NCBI RefSeq assembly: GCF_000092425.1
Contig: NC_014221.1
Coordinates: 625,001-689,000 of the forward strand
Reading direction: 5' to 3'
Length of the DNA: 64,000 nucleotides
Source: Truepera radiovictrix DSM 17093
Lineage (GTDB): Bacteria; Deinococcota; Deinococci; Deinococcales; Trueperaceae
This document shows, piece by piece, positions 50,290 through 59,835 of this stretch; within the stretch, counting starts at the first letter, position 1; the number at the start of each line of letters is the position of its first letter. The position numbers and the translations under genes are program-made. The notes under the pieces are model-generated. The model was not told where the DNA came from and did not search any database. It saw nothing but the letters and a program-made list of their open reading frames with translations.

Positions 50290-52215
50290 GTGGAACCGCT
50301 GTGGACCCCCTCCCCCGAACGCGTTGAACGCGCCGAGCTCACCCGCTTCCGCCGCGCCGCCGAGGCGCACCTCGGTCGCGCGCTACCCGACTACCGCGCT
50401 CTGCACGCCTGGACGGTCGCCGACCCCGCAGCCTTCTGGGCGTTTTACGCCGCCGACGCGGCGTTGCCATTAACGCCGCCCACAGGCGCCGTGATGAGCT
50501 CCGACCCGATGCCCTACACCCGCTGGTTCGAGGGGGCGACGCTCAACTACGCCGAGGCGCTCCTCTTTCCCCCTGCGCTGACCGACCCCGCGCAACCCGC
50601 GCTGATCGCCACCGATGAGACGGGCGGCGAGCGCACCCTGAGTTACGCGGAGCTGCGCCGCGCGGTTGCGCGCTGCGCGGCGGCCTTGCGGCGCAGCGGC
50701 GTCGGCCCCGGCGACCGCGTAGCGGGGGTGCTATGCAACATGCCCGAGGCGGTCGTGCTGCTCCTAGGCTGCGCGGCCGTCGGGGCGATCTTCTCCTCGT
50801 GCTCGCCGGACTTCGGTCTGGGCGCGGCGGGCGACCGCTTCGGGCAGATCGAGCCGAAGCTGCTCGTCGGGGTGAGCGGTTACCGCTACGGCGGCAAGGC
50901 CTTTTCGACGGTGGAGATGCTGACGGGGTTGCGCGCGCGGCTCTCACCCGAGGTCGCCGTCGTCATCGGGGAGGGCGCGCTGGAGGGCTGGGTCCCGTGG
51001 GAGAGCTGGCTCGGCGAGGCGGCGGCGCCCCAATTCACCCCACTCCCCTTCGACCATCCGCTCTACATCCTCTACTCCTCGGGGACGACGGGGCTCCCCA
51101 AGGCGATGGTGCACCGCGCGGGCGGCGCGCTCCTCGCGCACCACCGCGAACACCGCCTCCACAGCGACATCCGCGCGGGCGACCGGGTGATGTACTTCAC
51201 CACCTGCGGTTGGATGATGTGGAACTGGTTGATCTCCGCGCTCGCGCAGGGGGCGACGCTCGTGCTCTACGACGGCTCGCCCACCTACCCCGACCTCGGC
51301 GCGCTCTGGCGCCTGGCGAGCCGCCTCGAGGTGACGCACTTTGGCACCTCGGCGCGCTTTATCCACGCCTGCAAAGCGGCCGGGGAGCGCCCCGGCGACG
51401 CGTCGGCCTTTCCGGCGCTGCGCTGCGTGCTCTCGACGGGGTCGCCGCTCTCGCCCGCCGGTTTCGTCTGGGTCTACGAGGCGCTTAAGCGCGACGTGCA
51501 CCTGGCGAGCATCTCCGGCGGCACGGACATCGTGAGCTGCTTTATGGGGGGGGACCCGACGGCGCCCGTGTACGCCGGGCAGATCCAGGCGCCGGGGCTC
51601 GGGGTCGACCTGGCGATCTTCGACGAGCGCGGCGAGGAGACCGTGGGGCCGGGCGAGCTCGTGTGCCGCAAACCGCTCCCCTCGATGCCGCTCGCCTTCT
51701 GGGGGGACCCCGACTTCAGCCGTTACAAAGCCGCCTACTTTAGCGTCTACCCAGGGGTGTGGCGGCACGGCGACCTCATCGCTTGGGCGCCGGAGGGGGG
51801 GATCGTCGTCTACGGCCGCAGCGACGCCACCCTCAACCCCGGCGGGGTGCGCATCGGCACAGCCGAAATTTATCGCCCGCTCGAGACCGTCCCCGAGGTC
51901 GCCGACGCCCTAGCGGTCGGCAAGCGCGAGGACGGCGACGAGGTGATCTGGCTGTTTGTCGTGCTGCAAGCGGATGCCGTGCTCGACGAGGCGCTTAAAG
52001 AGCGGATCAAGGGGGCCATCCGCCGCCTCTCGAGCCCGCGCCACGTACCCAAGCGCATCTTCGCGGTGTCGCAGCTGCCGCGTACTAGAAGCGGTAAAAC
52101 GGTGGAGATCGCCGTCTCGCGGCTTTTAAATGGCCTCGAGGTGCCCAACCGGCAGGTGATGGAGAACCCCGAGGCGCTCGAGGAGATTTTGGGGGTCGTC
52201 GGCGGGGCACAGTAG
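50290..52215 (+). CDS. Acetoacetyl-CoA synthetase
   Basis: This 641-residue ANL-family enzyme activates acetoacetate with ATP and CoA. It has P-loop LYSSGTTGLPKAMVH, the family block TTCGWMMWNWLISAL, SGGTDIVSCFMGG, and the C-terminal lysine motif RTRSGKTVEIAV. The N-terminal part with PMPYTRWFEGATLNYAE is typical of acetoacetate-CoA ligases. GGAGAG precedes GTG 50290. The next gene is an SDR, so the pair may serve 3-hydroxybutyrate or ketone-body use. Confidence 0.9.
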   Translation: MEPLWTPSPERVERAELTRFRRAAEAHLGRALPDYRALHAWTVADPAAFWAFYAADAALPLTPPTGAVMSSDPMPYTRWFEGATLNYAEALLFPPALTDPAQPALIATDETGGERTLSYAELRRAVARCAAALRRSGVGPGDRVAGVLCNMPEAVVLLLGCAAVGAIFSSCSPDFGLGAAGDRFGQIEPKLLVGVSGYRYGGKAFSTVEMLTGLRARLSPEVAVVIGEGALEGWVPWESWLGEAAAPQFTPLPFDHPLYILYSSGTTGLPKAMVHRAGGALLAHHREHRLHSDIRAGDRVMYFTTCGWMMWNWLISALAQGATLVLYDGSPTYPDLGALWRLASRLEVTHFGTSARFIHACKAAGERPGDASAFPALRCVLSTGSPLSPAGFVWVYEALKRDVHLASISGGTDIVSCFMGGDPTAPVYAGQIQAPGLGVDLAIFDERGEETVGPGELVCRKPLPSMPLAFWGDPDFSRYKAAYFSVYPGVWRHGDLIAWAPEGGIVVYGRSDATLNPGGVRIGTAEIYRPLETVPEVADALAVGKREDGDEVIWLFVVLQADAVLDEALKERIKGAIRRLSSPRHVPKRIFAVSQLPRTRSGKTVEIAVSRLLNGLEVPNRQVMENPEALEEILGVVGGAQ

Positions 52216-52317
52216 GCCGCGGTAGGGACACGCGCGCCGAAGGGCACCGTCTAGCCCGCTTGGGAAGGTGGCCGCGTACGCCCGCCAGAGCGTTGTTGGG
52301 TTTTGGAAGGAGACGAC

Positions 52318-53079
52318 GTGAGACTAAAGGACAAAGTGGCTATCGTTACCGGCGCGGCCTCGGGGATGGGGCTCGCCATCGCCAAGCGTTTTGCGCAAGA
52401 GGGCGCTGCGGTCGTCGCCACGGACTGGAACGGCGAGCGGCTTGAGGCGGCTGTTGCGTCCATAGAGGGCGAAGGCGGCAGCGTCGTCAGCGTTCAGGGG
52501 GACATTGCCGAGCGCGCCACCGCCGAAACGCTCGTCGCGGAGGCGCTGACGCACTTCGGTCACCTCGACGTGCTCTGTAACAACGCTGGGGTGATGGACT
52601 ACATGCAGGGGGTCGGTGAACTCAGCGACGAGGTGTGGCGCCGGGTGTTGCGCATCAACCTAGATGGCCCCATGTACACGAGCCGCGCGGCCCTCCCGCA
52701 CCTCTTGGGGCGTGGCGGTTCGATCATCAACGTCGCCTCGACAGCTGGCATCAGTGGGGGGGCGGCGGGGGCCGCGTACACCGCGTCCAAACACGCCTTG
52801 GTCGGCCTGACGCGCAACACCGCCTGGATGTACGCGACCCGAGGGGTGCGCTGCAACGCCATCTGCCCAGGGGCGACGCGCACCAATATCGGGGAGAGCA
52901 TGCCGCAAGAAAAGCTCGATCCCGCCGGGGCAGCGCGCGCTCAGGCTTTCGCTGGTCTCATCCCGGCTGTGCTCGAGCCGAACGACATCGCCGAGCTAGC
53001 GCTCTTTTTGGCTTCAGACGCGTCGCGGCATATTAACGGTGCGATCATCCCTGCAGATGGCGGTTGGAAAGCGCTTTAG
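52318..53079 (+). CDS. Short-chain dehydrogenase/reductase
   Basis: This 253-residue SDR has the NAD-binding TGAASGMG, the NNAG structural motif, catalytic Ser (INVASTAG) and YTASK, plus the C-terminal PADGGWKAL. It is complete and classical. GTG 52318 has AAGGAG upstream. Its position after acetoacetyl-CoA synthetase hints at a hydroxy-acid substrate, which is inference. Confidence 0.9.
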   Translation: MRLKDKVAIVTGAASGMGLAIAKRFAQEGAAVVATDWNGERLEAAVASIEGEGGSVVSVQGDIAERATAETLVAEALTHFGHLDVLCNNAGVMDYMQGVGELSDEVWRRVLRINLDGPMYTSRAALPHLLGRGGSIINVASTAGISGGAAGAAYTASKHALVGLTRNTAWMYATRGVRCNAICPGATRTNIGESMPQEKLDPAGAARAQAFAGLIPAVLEPNDIAELALFLASDASRHINGAIIPADGGWKAL

Positions 53080-53127
53080 CGTTAGGGCGTCTTGCAGGGG
53101 TTTCAAAAAACAGCCGCTAAAACAACA

Positions 53128-53155
53128 AAAAAGAGGTGGACAAGCACCTCTTTTT
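53128..53155. terminator. Bidirectional terminator
   Basis: Stem GAGGTG/CACCTC with 6-base loop is flanked by AAAAAA on the left and TTTTT on the right, so it works for the SDR (plus) and the ABC permease (minus). Confidence 0.9.
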
Positions 53156-53175
53156 GACCGAAAGCGTAGCGCCTC

Positions 53176-54021
53176 CTACCCCTTGACGGCCCCCGCGGTG
53201 AGACCATCGACGATGCGCGCTTGAAAGATCAGCACGAGCGCGATCAGCGGCACGGTGACGACGATTGCCGCCGCCATGATCTCGCCGAACGGCTCCTGCC
53301 GGGCGATCTGACCGGAAAACTGTGCGATCGCTACGGGTACCGTCTGCGCTGGGCGGTTAAACGCGGTAAAGGTCAGCGCGAAGAGGTACTCGTTCCATGC
53401 AGCGATAAAGGCGAGCAAGCCGGTGGTGACCAGCGCCGGCGCGGTGAGCGGCAGCAGCACCTGCCAAAAGGTCTGCATCATGTTGGCCCCGTCGACCTGT
53501 GCAGCTTGGAGCAGGGAGGACGGCAGCCCCTTGAAAAACGCCGTCAGTACCCACGCCGTAAAGGGGAGCGAGAAGAGCAGGTAGGAGAGAATCAGCGAGA
53601 GCGTGGTCGGGATGTTTAAAAAGCGGATGACCTGGTACAACCCCGCGAGGATGGCGATCTGCGGAAACATGGTCATCGCGAGGATCGTATAGAGCGAGAT
53701 CGCCTTGCCGCGAAAGCGCAGCTTGCCGAGCGCGTAGCCCGCGAATGAGCCCACTAGAAGGCTTAGGAGCGTCGTCGACCCGGCGACGATGGCGCTGTTC
53801 AGTAGGCCGCGCAAAAACGCCTGGTTGTTAAACACCGCCCTAAAGTTCTGCAGGGTGGGGTTTTGCGGCCAAAGCGTCGCGGGGGTGCGGATAAGCTCGG
53901 GCTCCGCTTTGAGGGCCGAGACCGTCGCCCAGTAAAAGGGGAACATCAGGTAGAAGAAGATAATGATGACCAGGAGCCAGAAAAAGATCCGACCGATGGT
54001 TTGGCGCGCAGCTTTGCTCAT
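53176..54021 (-). CDS. Sugar ABC transporter permease (MalG type)
   Basis: This 281-residue permease has six membrane segments and the EAA loop LPSSLLQAAQVDGANMMQTFWQVLLPL. ATG overlaps the MalF-type stop (ATGA). As in the other sugar system, no ATPase gene is adjacent. Confidence 0.92.
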   Translation of the reverse strand: MSKAARQTIGRIFFWLLVIIIFFYLMFPFYWATVSALKAEPELIRTPATLWPQNPTLQNFRAVFNNQAFLRGLLNSAIVAGSTTLLSLLVGSFAGYALGKLRFRGKAISLYTILAMTMFPQIAILAGLYQVIRFLNIPTTLSLILSYLLFSLPFTAWVLTAFFKGLPSSLLQAAQVDGANMMQTFWQVLLPLTAPALVTTGLLAFIAAWNEYLFALTFTAFNRPAQTVPVAIAQFSGQIARQEPFGEIMAAAIVVTVPLIALVLIFQARIVDGLTAGAVKG

Positions 54022-55124
54022 TCTGTGTCCACCCTCAGGATGCGAATGTAGAGAAAAGCGAAGCCAAAGAGCAAAAAGAAGATGATGACCGAGGCGGCCG
54101 ACGAGAGCCCGACGTTACGGGCGCCGATCAGCTGAAAGTAGGCAAAGCTCGCCATCGACAAACGGCCTTCGCCGAAGATCACCTGAAAGGCGTCGAAGAT
54201 GCGGAGCGTATCGAGCGTTCTAAAGACGAGGGCGACGGCGAGGGTCGGCATCAAAAGGGGCAGGGTGATGGAGAAAAACTGCCGCACCTTGTTGGCGCCG
54301 TCGATCTCGGCAGCCTCGTAGAGCTCCCCCGAGATGGTCGACAGACCGGCGAGGAGCAAAAGCGCCATAAAGGGCGTTGTCTTCCACACCTCCATGGCGA
54401 TCAGGCTCGGGAGCTGCAAGCTGGGGTTGCCCGTCCAGTTGGTAAACCCGTCCGAGAGGCCCAGGTAGCTAAAGACGGTGTTAAAGAGCCCCTTGCGGTC
54501 GGGCTCTAACATCCACTCCCAGATGCGCGCCGAGACGACCGTGATGATCGCCCAGGGAACGAGCATCGCCGCGCGCATCACCCCGCGCCCGAGAAACTTG
54601 GTGGCCACGGTCAGCGCGATCACCATGCCCAGGATCGTCTGCAACGAAACCCCGATGACGGTGACGACCAGCGTGTCCCAGATCGCGCGGATAAAGTCGG
54701 GGCTGGTCGCACCTAAAACGTAGCGCCTGCCGCCGAAGCCAAACTGCCCGACGGCGCCGTAACGCACCGGTTCGCGGGGCAGGATGCGAAAGGGGCTTTC
54801 AAACTGCGTGACCCCGTCTTGGACGATGGGTTGTCCGGTCTCCTCGTCGATCCGCGGCGGCAGCTCGCGGATCGTCATGCTGAGCAGGTTGCGGTAGTTG
54901 CTAAAGCCGACGAACGAGGTTTCGTGACCGGCCGTGGCGAAGCGCGCGTCGGTAAAGCTCTGCACGAACACCTGGCCGAGCGGGTAGATGGCGAGCACGA
55001 GAAGGGTCAAAAACGTCGGCGCGAGGAGCCACAGCGCGGTGCGTTCTTCGGCGCGGGCGAGCGCCGAGGTGCCCTCTTTCCGCTGACGGATGACCTTGAC
55101 GGGTTGGCCTTGCGTTTGCGCCAC
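54018..55124 (-). CDS. Sugar ABC transporter permease (MalF type)
   Basis: This 368-residue permease has the EAA loop ISGELYEAAEIDGANKVRQFFSITLPLL. Between membrane segments 1 and 2 it has a periplasmic insert of roughly 60 residues (MTIRELPPRIDEETG to RRYVLGATS), reminiscent of the MalF P2 loop though shorter. GGAGG precedes GTG 55124. Confidence 0.92.
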   Translation of the reverse strand: MAQTQGQPVKVIRQRKEGTSALARAEERTALWLLAPTFLTLLVLAIYPLGQVFVQSFTDARFATAGHETSFVGFSNYRNLLSMTIRELPPRIDEETGQPIVQDGVTQFESPFRILPREPVRYGAVGQFGFGGRRYVLGATSPDFIRAIWDTLVVTVIGVSLQTILGMVIALTVATKFLGRGVMRAAMLVPWAIITVVSARIWEWMLEPDRKGLFNTVFSYLGLSDGFTNWTGNPSLQLPSLIAMEVWKTTPFMALLLLAGLSTISGELYEAAEIDGANKVRQFFSITLPLLMPTLAVALVFRTLDTLRIFDAFQVIFGEGRLSMASFAYFQLIGARNVGLSSAASVIIFFLLFGFAFLYIRILRVDTE

Positions 55125-55181
55125 CGCAGGACCTCCTCCTGAAACGTGAGGCGCCGGCTACGCCGGCTTGACGAAAGGTTG

Positions 55182-55212
55182 CAGGGGTTGGGGGGAGCCC
55201 CCCGAACCCCTG
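55182..55212 (-). terminator. Stem-loop between binding-protein and MalF-type genes
   Basis: CAGGGGTT-GGGGGG pairs with CCCCCC-AACCCCTG with one unpaired G and a 2-base loop. No T tract follows; it is likely a mid-operon mRNA-stabilising or attenuating hairpin. Confidence 0.55.
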
Positions 55213-55244
55213 TGACGTCCTGAAAGCGGGTTGTCGGCTGCTGT

Positions 55245-56585
55245 CTACCTCGAGGCGACGTCCTGCGCGCCGCCGGCGACCGGCAGGCCGGTGAGCTCTT
55301 CGAGGGTGAATTCAAGCTCGCCGAGCGCCGTTTCGGCGTCGGTCGTGCCCATCAAAACGCCGTGCACGGCGGTAAAGAAAGCGCGCGAAACCTCGTTGTA
55401 GCGCGGCGCGGTCGGCGTCGAGGGGCGCGCGACGGCCGACTGGAAGACCGGCAGCAGGTCGGCAAACCACGCTACCGGCGAGTTGAGAAGCCGCTCGTCT
55501 TCGTAGATCGCTTCGATGGTGGGTAGGTTGTTGACGACCAGCGCGCGCTGGAGCTGCTCTTCGTAGGAGGTGGCGAAGAGCGCGAAGTCGACCGCGACGT
55601 CGATGTTGCTGCTGTAGCGCGAGACGCCCATCTGCCAGCCGCCCAAGGTAGCCGCGGGGGTGCCGCCCTCTTCGCCGGCGGGCAGCGTGGTGACGCCGAC
55701 GTTCTCGGTCGTCACAGGGCCTTCAGCGTCGATGAGGAGCGAGTAGGCGTACGGCCAGTTGCGCATAAACACGGCGTTGCCGGCGGTGAAGATGCGCCTC
55801 GCGTCCTCCTCTTGAAAGCCCGTGACCGCCTGCGGCGAGATGGTGCCGACCCAACCGGCGGCCGTTTCCAGCGCGGCGATGGCTTGGTCGTTAAAGACCT
55901 CGATCTGCCCCTCTTGGCTGACGATGGTGCCGCCGCCAAACGAGGCGATCCACTCGAGCGCGTTGCAGGTCAGCCCCTCATAAGCTTCCCCCTGCCAGAC
56001 GAAGCCGGTGAAGTCGGGGTTGTCCGCGCGCTCACCCTCCATGATGGTGCGGGCCATCTCCTCGAGCTCGGCCCAGGTTTCGGGGGGGCCGTCGAAGCCG
56101 TACTCTTCCAGCAGGTCCGAGCGGTAGTACAGGAGCCCCGCGTCGGTAAAGGCGGGCATGCCCACCAAACGGCCATCGACGGTGTTGTTCTCGATGATCG
56201 CCGGGAAGTGCTCTTCGGCAGCCTCACGCGCGCCCTCGTACTCGTAGAGGTCGACGAGGTGCTCGGCGAGGTCGCCGGGCCAGATGACGTCGATCTCCAA
56301 AACGTCTGCCTCGCCCGACTGCGCCTGGAAGAACTGCAGGTACAAAGCGTAGCGGTCGGTCGCCGACTCGGGCCCCTGGATGATCTCGACGGTGACGTTG
56401 TACTCCTCGCCGCCGATGGTGTGCGGGTTGGCGTCCATGTAGCGCTGGGCTACCTCGTTGGCAAACTGCACCGACTGCGCGGTGTTCCCGGTCATCCAGC
56501 GGATGGTCGCGTTCTGTTGCGCGAAGGCGCTCGCGCTCAGGCTCGCGCACAGCCCCAAACCCACAACTGGCAGAAGTCGTTTCAT
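55245..56585 (-). CDS. Sugar ABC transporter substrate-binding protein
   Basis: This 446-residue family-1 binding protein has signal peptide LLPVVGLGLCASLSASAFA, then TIRWMTGNTAQSVQFANEVA, DVLEIDVIWPGDLAEHL, GLLYYRSDLLEEYGFDGPPETW and GGTPAATLGGWQMGVSRYS. It resembles trehalose/maltose/sucrose-binding proteins of Thermus-type systems. An AAAGGTGAG precedes ATG 56585. It is the first gene of its operon. Confidence 0.92.
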   Translation of the reverse strand: MKRLLPVVGLGLCASLSASAFAQQNATIRWMTGNTAQSVQFANEVAQRYMDANPHTIGGEEYNVTVEIIQGPESATDRYALYLQFFQAQSGEADVLEIDVIWPGDLAEHLVDLYEYEGAREAAEEHFPAIIENNTVDGRLVGMPAFTDAGLLYYRSDLLEEYGFDGPPETWAELEEMARTIMEGERADNPDFTGFVWQGEAYEGLTCNALEWIASFGGGTIVSQEGQIEVFNDQAIAALETAAGWVGTISPQAVTGFQEEDARRIFTAGNAVFMRNWPYAYSLLIDAEGPVTTENVGVTTLPAGEEGGTPAATLGGWQMGVSRYSSNIDVAVDFALFATSYEEQLQRALVVNNLPTIEAIYEDERLLNSPVAWFADLLPVFQSAVARPSTPTAPRYNEVSRAFFTAVHGVLMGTTDAETALGELEFTLEELTGLPVAGGAQDVASR

Positions 56586-56648
56586 CTCTCACCTTTCCCT
56601 AACGTGTCACAAACTTGTCAAAGCGACCGCTCGGACGAGCGTCTACCG

Positions 56649-56660
56649 CAACCATGGTTG
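56649..56660. promoter_or_regulatory. Palindrome CAACCATGGTTG, likely operator
   Basis: This perfect 12-base palindrome lies about 60-75 bases downstream of the promoter and upstream of the binding-protein gene. It looks like a LacI-family operator; no such regulator is in the window. Confidence 0.5.
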
Positions 56661-56723
56661 AGCGTCCTTCTTCGTAGCGGGCCCGCCGTGTAGACCCTGC
56701 GCCTTGCCGTCGTTTGATACGGG

Positions 56724-56752
56724 ATTCTAGCAACCCCACGCGTCTCATGCAA
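56724..56752 (-). promoter_or_regulatory. Promoter of the second sugar operon
   Basis: Minus-strand TTGCAT (56752-56747) and TAGAAT (56729-56724) with 17 bases between. Confidence 0.7.
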
Positions 56753-57001
56753 GCTATGCACCTCCCATTTGGGCGCTTCAGCACGGCACGTCAAACGTGT
56801 GACCGAAACGGTGCGTAAAGGGGACGGGTGAGGAGCGCCCCGGCGAGATGTGTCGCGTGAAGGTACAACGGTTTATGGCGAGCTACCCAGCACGGGCTCG
56901 ACCCCGTCTCGCCGCCCGCCACGGGGTGGGCCGCACCGAAAAACCCCGCCCGGAGAAGCCGAGCGGGGTAAGGGTGAAGGGCGAGGTTGGGCCGTGGAGC
57001 G

Positions 57002-58033
57002 CTAGTCGGCGCTCTCGGCGACGTCCTCTGCGAGGGGCGCGTCTTCACCCGCGCCGAAGAGGCTGGGTTGAGGCGGCGGGGTGTAGGGGTAGCCCAGGTG
57101 GGCGTACGCGCGCTCGGTCGCGACGCGCCCGCGCGGCGTGCGGCTGAGGAGGCCGTTTTGGATCAAAAACGGCTCGTAGACCTCCTCGAGCGTGTTGCCG
57201 TCCTCGCCGACGGCGGTCGCTAGGGTGTTCAGACCCGTCGGGCCGCCCGCGAACTTGGTGATGAGCGTCTCCAGAATGACGCGGTCGCGGGCCTCGAGCC
57301 CCAGTTCGTCGATGCCGAGGTCGTTGAGAGCGCTCTGGGCGCGCGCCAAGCTCACCTGCTGTTCGCCGGCGACCTCGGCGAAGTCGCGCACGCGGCGCAG
57401 GAGGCGTTTGGCGATGCGCATGGTGCCGCGCGCGCGCCGGCCGATCTCTAGCGCCGCGTCGTGATCGATGCGAAAACCCAAGAGTTGGGCGTCGCGCGTG
57501 ACGCCGGCGGCGAGCTCCGCGGCGGTGTAGTACTCGAGGTGCTCGATGATGCCGAAGCGGCTGCGCATGGGGCCGGTAATGAGTCCCGAGCGCGTCGTCG
57601 CGCCGATCAGGGTAAAGCGCGGCAGGTCGAGTCGGATGGTGCGCGCCGCGGGGCCCTGGCCGAGGATGATGTCGACCTTGAAGTCCTCCATCGCCGGGTA
57701 GAGGTGCTCCTCGGCGACGCGGCCCAAGCGGTGGATCTCGTCGATGAAAAGGACGTCGCCCTCGTCTAACGAGTTGGTCAAGATCGCGGCCAAGTCGCCC
57801 GGTTTTTCAATCGCGGGGCCGCTGGTGACCCGGATATTGACGCCGAGCTCGTAGGCGACGATGTGCGCCAGGGTCGTTTTGCCGAGCCCCGGCGGGCCGT
57901 AGAGGAGCACGTGGTCGAGAGCCTCGCCGCGGCTCTTGGCCGCCTCCAAATAGACCGCCAGCTTCTCTTTGAGTTTGGTCTGCCCGACGTAGTCCGCAAG
58001 AGCACGCGGGCGCAGGGCGCCGTCTAAGTCCAC
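57002..58033 (-). CDS. ruvB: Holliday junction helicase motor RuvB
   Basis: This 343-residue AAA+ protein drives branch migration with RuvA. It has [12 protein letters not shown] near the start, Walker [12 protein letters not shown] at 44-54, Walker [12 protein letters not shown] and [22 protein letters not shown] Pro/acid-rich tail ends it. GTG 58033 lies 6 nt after TACGCT. Confidence 0.97.
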   Translation of the reverse strand: MDLDGALRPRALADYVGQTKLKEKLAVYLEAAKSRGEALDHVLLYGPPGLGKTTLAHIVAYELGVNIRVTSGPAIEKPGDLAAILTNSLDEGDVLFIDEIHRLGRVAEEHLYPAMEDFKVDIILGQGPAARTIRLDLPRFTLIGATTRSGLITGPMRSRFGIIEHLEYYTAAELAAGVTRDAQLLGFRIDHDAALEIGRRARGTMRIAKRLLRRVRDFAEVAGEQQVSLARAQSALNDLGIDELGLEARDRVILETLITKFAGGPTGLNTLATAVGEDGNTLEEVYEPFLIQNGLLSRTPRGRVATERAYAHLGYPYTPPPQPSLFGAGEDAPLAEDVAESAD

Positions 58034-58045
58034 CCGGTTAGCGTA
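58034..58045 (-). promoter_or_regulatory. -10 box TACGCT 6 nt before ruvB GTG
   Basis: Minus-strand TACGCT at 58045-58040, 6 bases, GTG at 58033. Confidence 0.55.
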
Positions 58046-58127
58046 GCACGTAAGGGGTTACTGGAGCGGCTGCCGGCCGACACGTCAGCGAACGCTGCAA
58101 GATACAAAAAGGCCCTTCTGGACGCGC

Positions 58128-59771
58128 TTAATCGTGCGCGTAGGCTGCCGCTTTGGGGCGTTTGGGCGCCGCCGCGCTGGACGGGTGCGGGAGGTGTTCG
58201 CGCCCCTCGGCGACCTCGAAGGTGCCCTCGCGAAACCGCACAAAGGCTGCTCCGCGCCCCTCGGGGAGGGTGTAGCGTACGCCCGCCTCCTCGACCGCTT
58301 CGCTCGCGCCGAGGCAGGCCATGAGCGGCGTGCGCACCTCCTGCAAAAAGCGCCGCTGCACCCTCTCGGAAAGCCCACCCAAGTGCCGCCGGTAGAGGGC
58401 GGTCTTGCGCAGCGCCACCCCCTGCCAACGCGTACCGCGCCAGCGCAGCGCCACCCAGAGCGCCTGGATGGTGGTGCCGACGCAGAGCGCCCACCACACG
58501 CCGACGACGCCGAAGTCTAGGGTCAGGGCCAAGAGGTGCGCGAGCGGCACCACGATGAGGCAGCGGCCGATCACCGTACCGACCAGGCCGGGCCGCGTGT
58601 CGCCGGCACCGCGCAGCGTCCCGTTGGTGACCATGGCGACCGCTAGGAGGGGGAGAAACAGGGCGTTGATGCGCAGGTACGACGTCCCCGCCGCGATGAC
58701 CGTCGGGTGCGCGCTCGGGTCGAAGAGGTGCAGGATCTGGGGCGCTAGGGCGAAGATGGGTACGGCGGCGAGCGACATCACCAAGACCCCTAAGACGATG
58801 GCGGTGTCCCCGCGTCGCCGGGCCTCCTCCGGATCCCAGCTGCCGAGCGCCTGACCGACGAGGCTGGTCGCTGCGACGCTGATGGCGAGCCCCGGCATAA
58901 AGGCGAGCGATTCGATCTGCAACCCGATCGCGAGCGCTGCTGCGCCGTAGGTGCCCGCCGCCGTCGAGGTGACGATGCCGAGCAGGAACACCTGCGCGCC
59001 GTTACGCGCGACCCCCTGAAGCCCCGAGGGCACGCCGATCGCCAGGATGTCGCGGAACATCCCCCAGTCGGGGCGGTAGCTGCCGGGCAGGATATGGACG
59101 GGGTTGCGGCCGGAGTAGAGGATCACGAGGCCGATGACGGAGGCGATAAAGCGGGCGATGAGCGTGCCGACCGCCGCTCCCGCGACGCCAAGGGCGGGCA
59201 GCGGCCCGGGGCCGAACATAAAGAGGTAGTTGAAGAGGATGTTAAGGACGTTCGCCCCCGCCGTGATGTATAGGGGCGTCACGGTGTCCCCCGCGCCCTG
59301 CATAAGGCTGTTGATCACCAGGTTGAGGGCCAAGAGGACGGTGCCGAGGAAGAGGATGCGGAGGTACGCCGCGCCCAAAGCCGCCGCCTGCGGGTCGCCG
59401 CCGCTGTTGAGGATGCGCAGCAGGGGTTCGGCGAGGAGCCAGCCGACGACGCTCAAAAGGAGCGCGAGCAAGACGGTGAGCGAGAGCGACTGCCGCGCGA
59501 CGTGCGAGAGCGCCCGCGCGTCGCGCGCCCCGTACGCCTGCGCCGCCAGCGCGATCGAGCCCGCCGTGACCGACATGATGCCGATGAGCACGAGCATCCG
59601 CACGCTCGTCGCCATCCCGACGGCGGCGATCTCCAAAGGCCCCAGGCGGCCGACCATAAAGATATCGACGACGTTGACGAGGCTGATGAGCAGGTTCGAC
59701 ACGATGACGGGCAGCGAAAGGCGCCAGACCGTACCGAGGAGCGGGAGGCGCGCGCGGAGACGGGGCAGCAT
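58128..59771 (-). CDS. MATE-family efflux transporter with long C-terminal tail
   Basis: This 547-residue protein has 12 predicted membrane segments in two MatE repeats (starting TVWRLSLPVIVSNLLISLVN and DILAIGVPSGLQGVARN). Typical MATE proteins have about 450-460 residues; here roughly 90 extra residues after GTRWQG (GVALRKTALYRRHLGGLSER on) form a soluble, partly Pro/Ala-rich tail. Drug or metabolite efflux by cation antiport is expected. ATG 59771 is 6 nt after TAGAGT. Confidence 0.92.
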   Translation of the reverse strand: MLPRLRARLPLLGTVWRLSLPVIVSNLLISLVNVVDIFMVGRLGPLEIAAVGMATSVRMLVLIGIMSVTAGSIALAAQAYGARDARALSHVARQSLSLTVLLALLLSVVGWLLAEPLLRILNSGGDPQAAALGAAYLRILFLGTVLLALNLVINSLMQGAGDTVTPLYITAGANVLNILFNYLFMFGPGPLPALGVAGAAVGTLIARFIASVIGLVILYSGRNPVHILPGSYRPDWGMFRDILAIGVPSGLQGVARNGAQVFLLGIVTSTAAGTYGAAALAIGLQIESLAFMPGLAISVAATSLVGQALGSWDPEEARRRGDTAIVLGVLVMSLAAVPIFALAPQILHLFDPSAHPTVIAAGTSYLRINALFLPLLAVAMVTNGTLRGAGDTRPGLVGTVIGRCLIVVPLAHLLALTLDFGVVGVWWALCVGTTIQALWVALRWRGTRWQGVALRKTALYRRHLGGLSERVQRRFLQEVRTPLMACLGASEAVEEAGVRYTLPEGRGAAFVRFREGTFEVAEGREHLPHPSSAAAPKRPKAAAYAHD

Positions 59772-59783
59772 AGTCCGACTCTA
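59772..59783 (-). promoter_or_regulatory. -10 box TAGAGT 6 nt before MATE ATG
   Basis: Minus-strand TAGAGT at 59783-59778, 6 bases, ATG at 59771. Confidence 0.6.
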
Positions 59784-59835
59784 CTGCGAAGCGCCCCGGG
59801 GCGTTTGTATCCTGTTTGGACAAACTTGCGCGCCG

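Larger units (their letters stand above)
56586..57001. other. Upstream region of the second sugar operon
   Basis: The 416-base gap has no convincing gene. It carries the operon promoter (56724-56752), a perfect palindrome (56649-56660) and the 3' side of ruvB. Confidence 0.6.
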
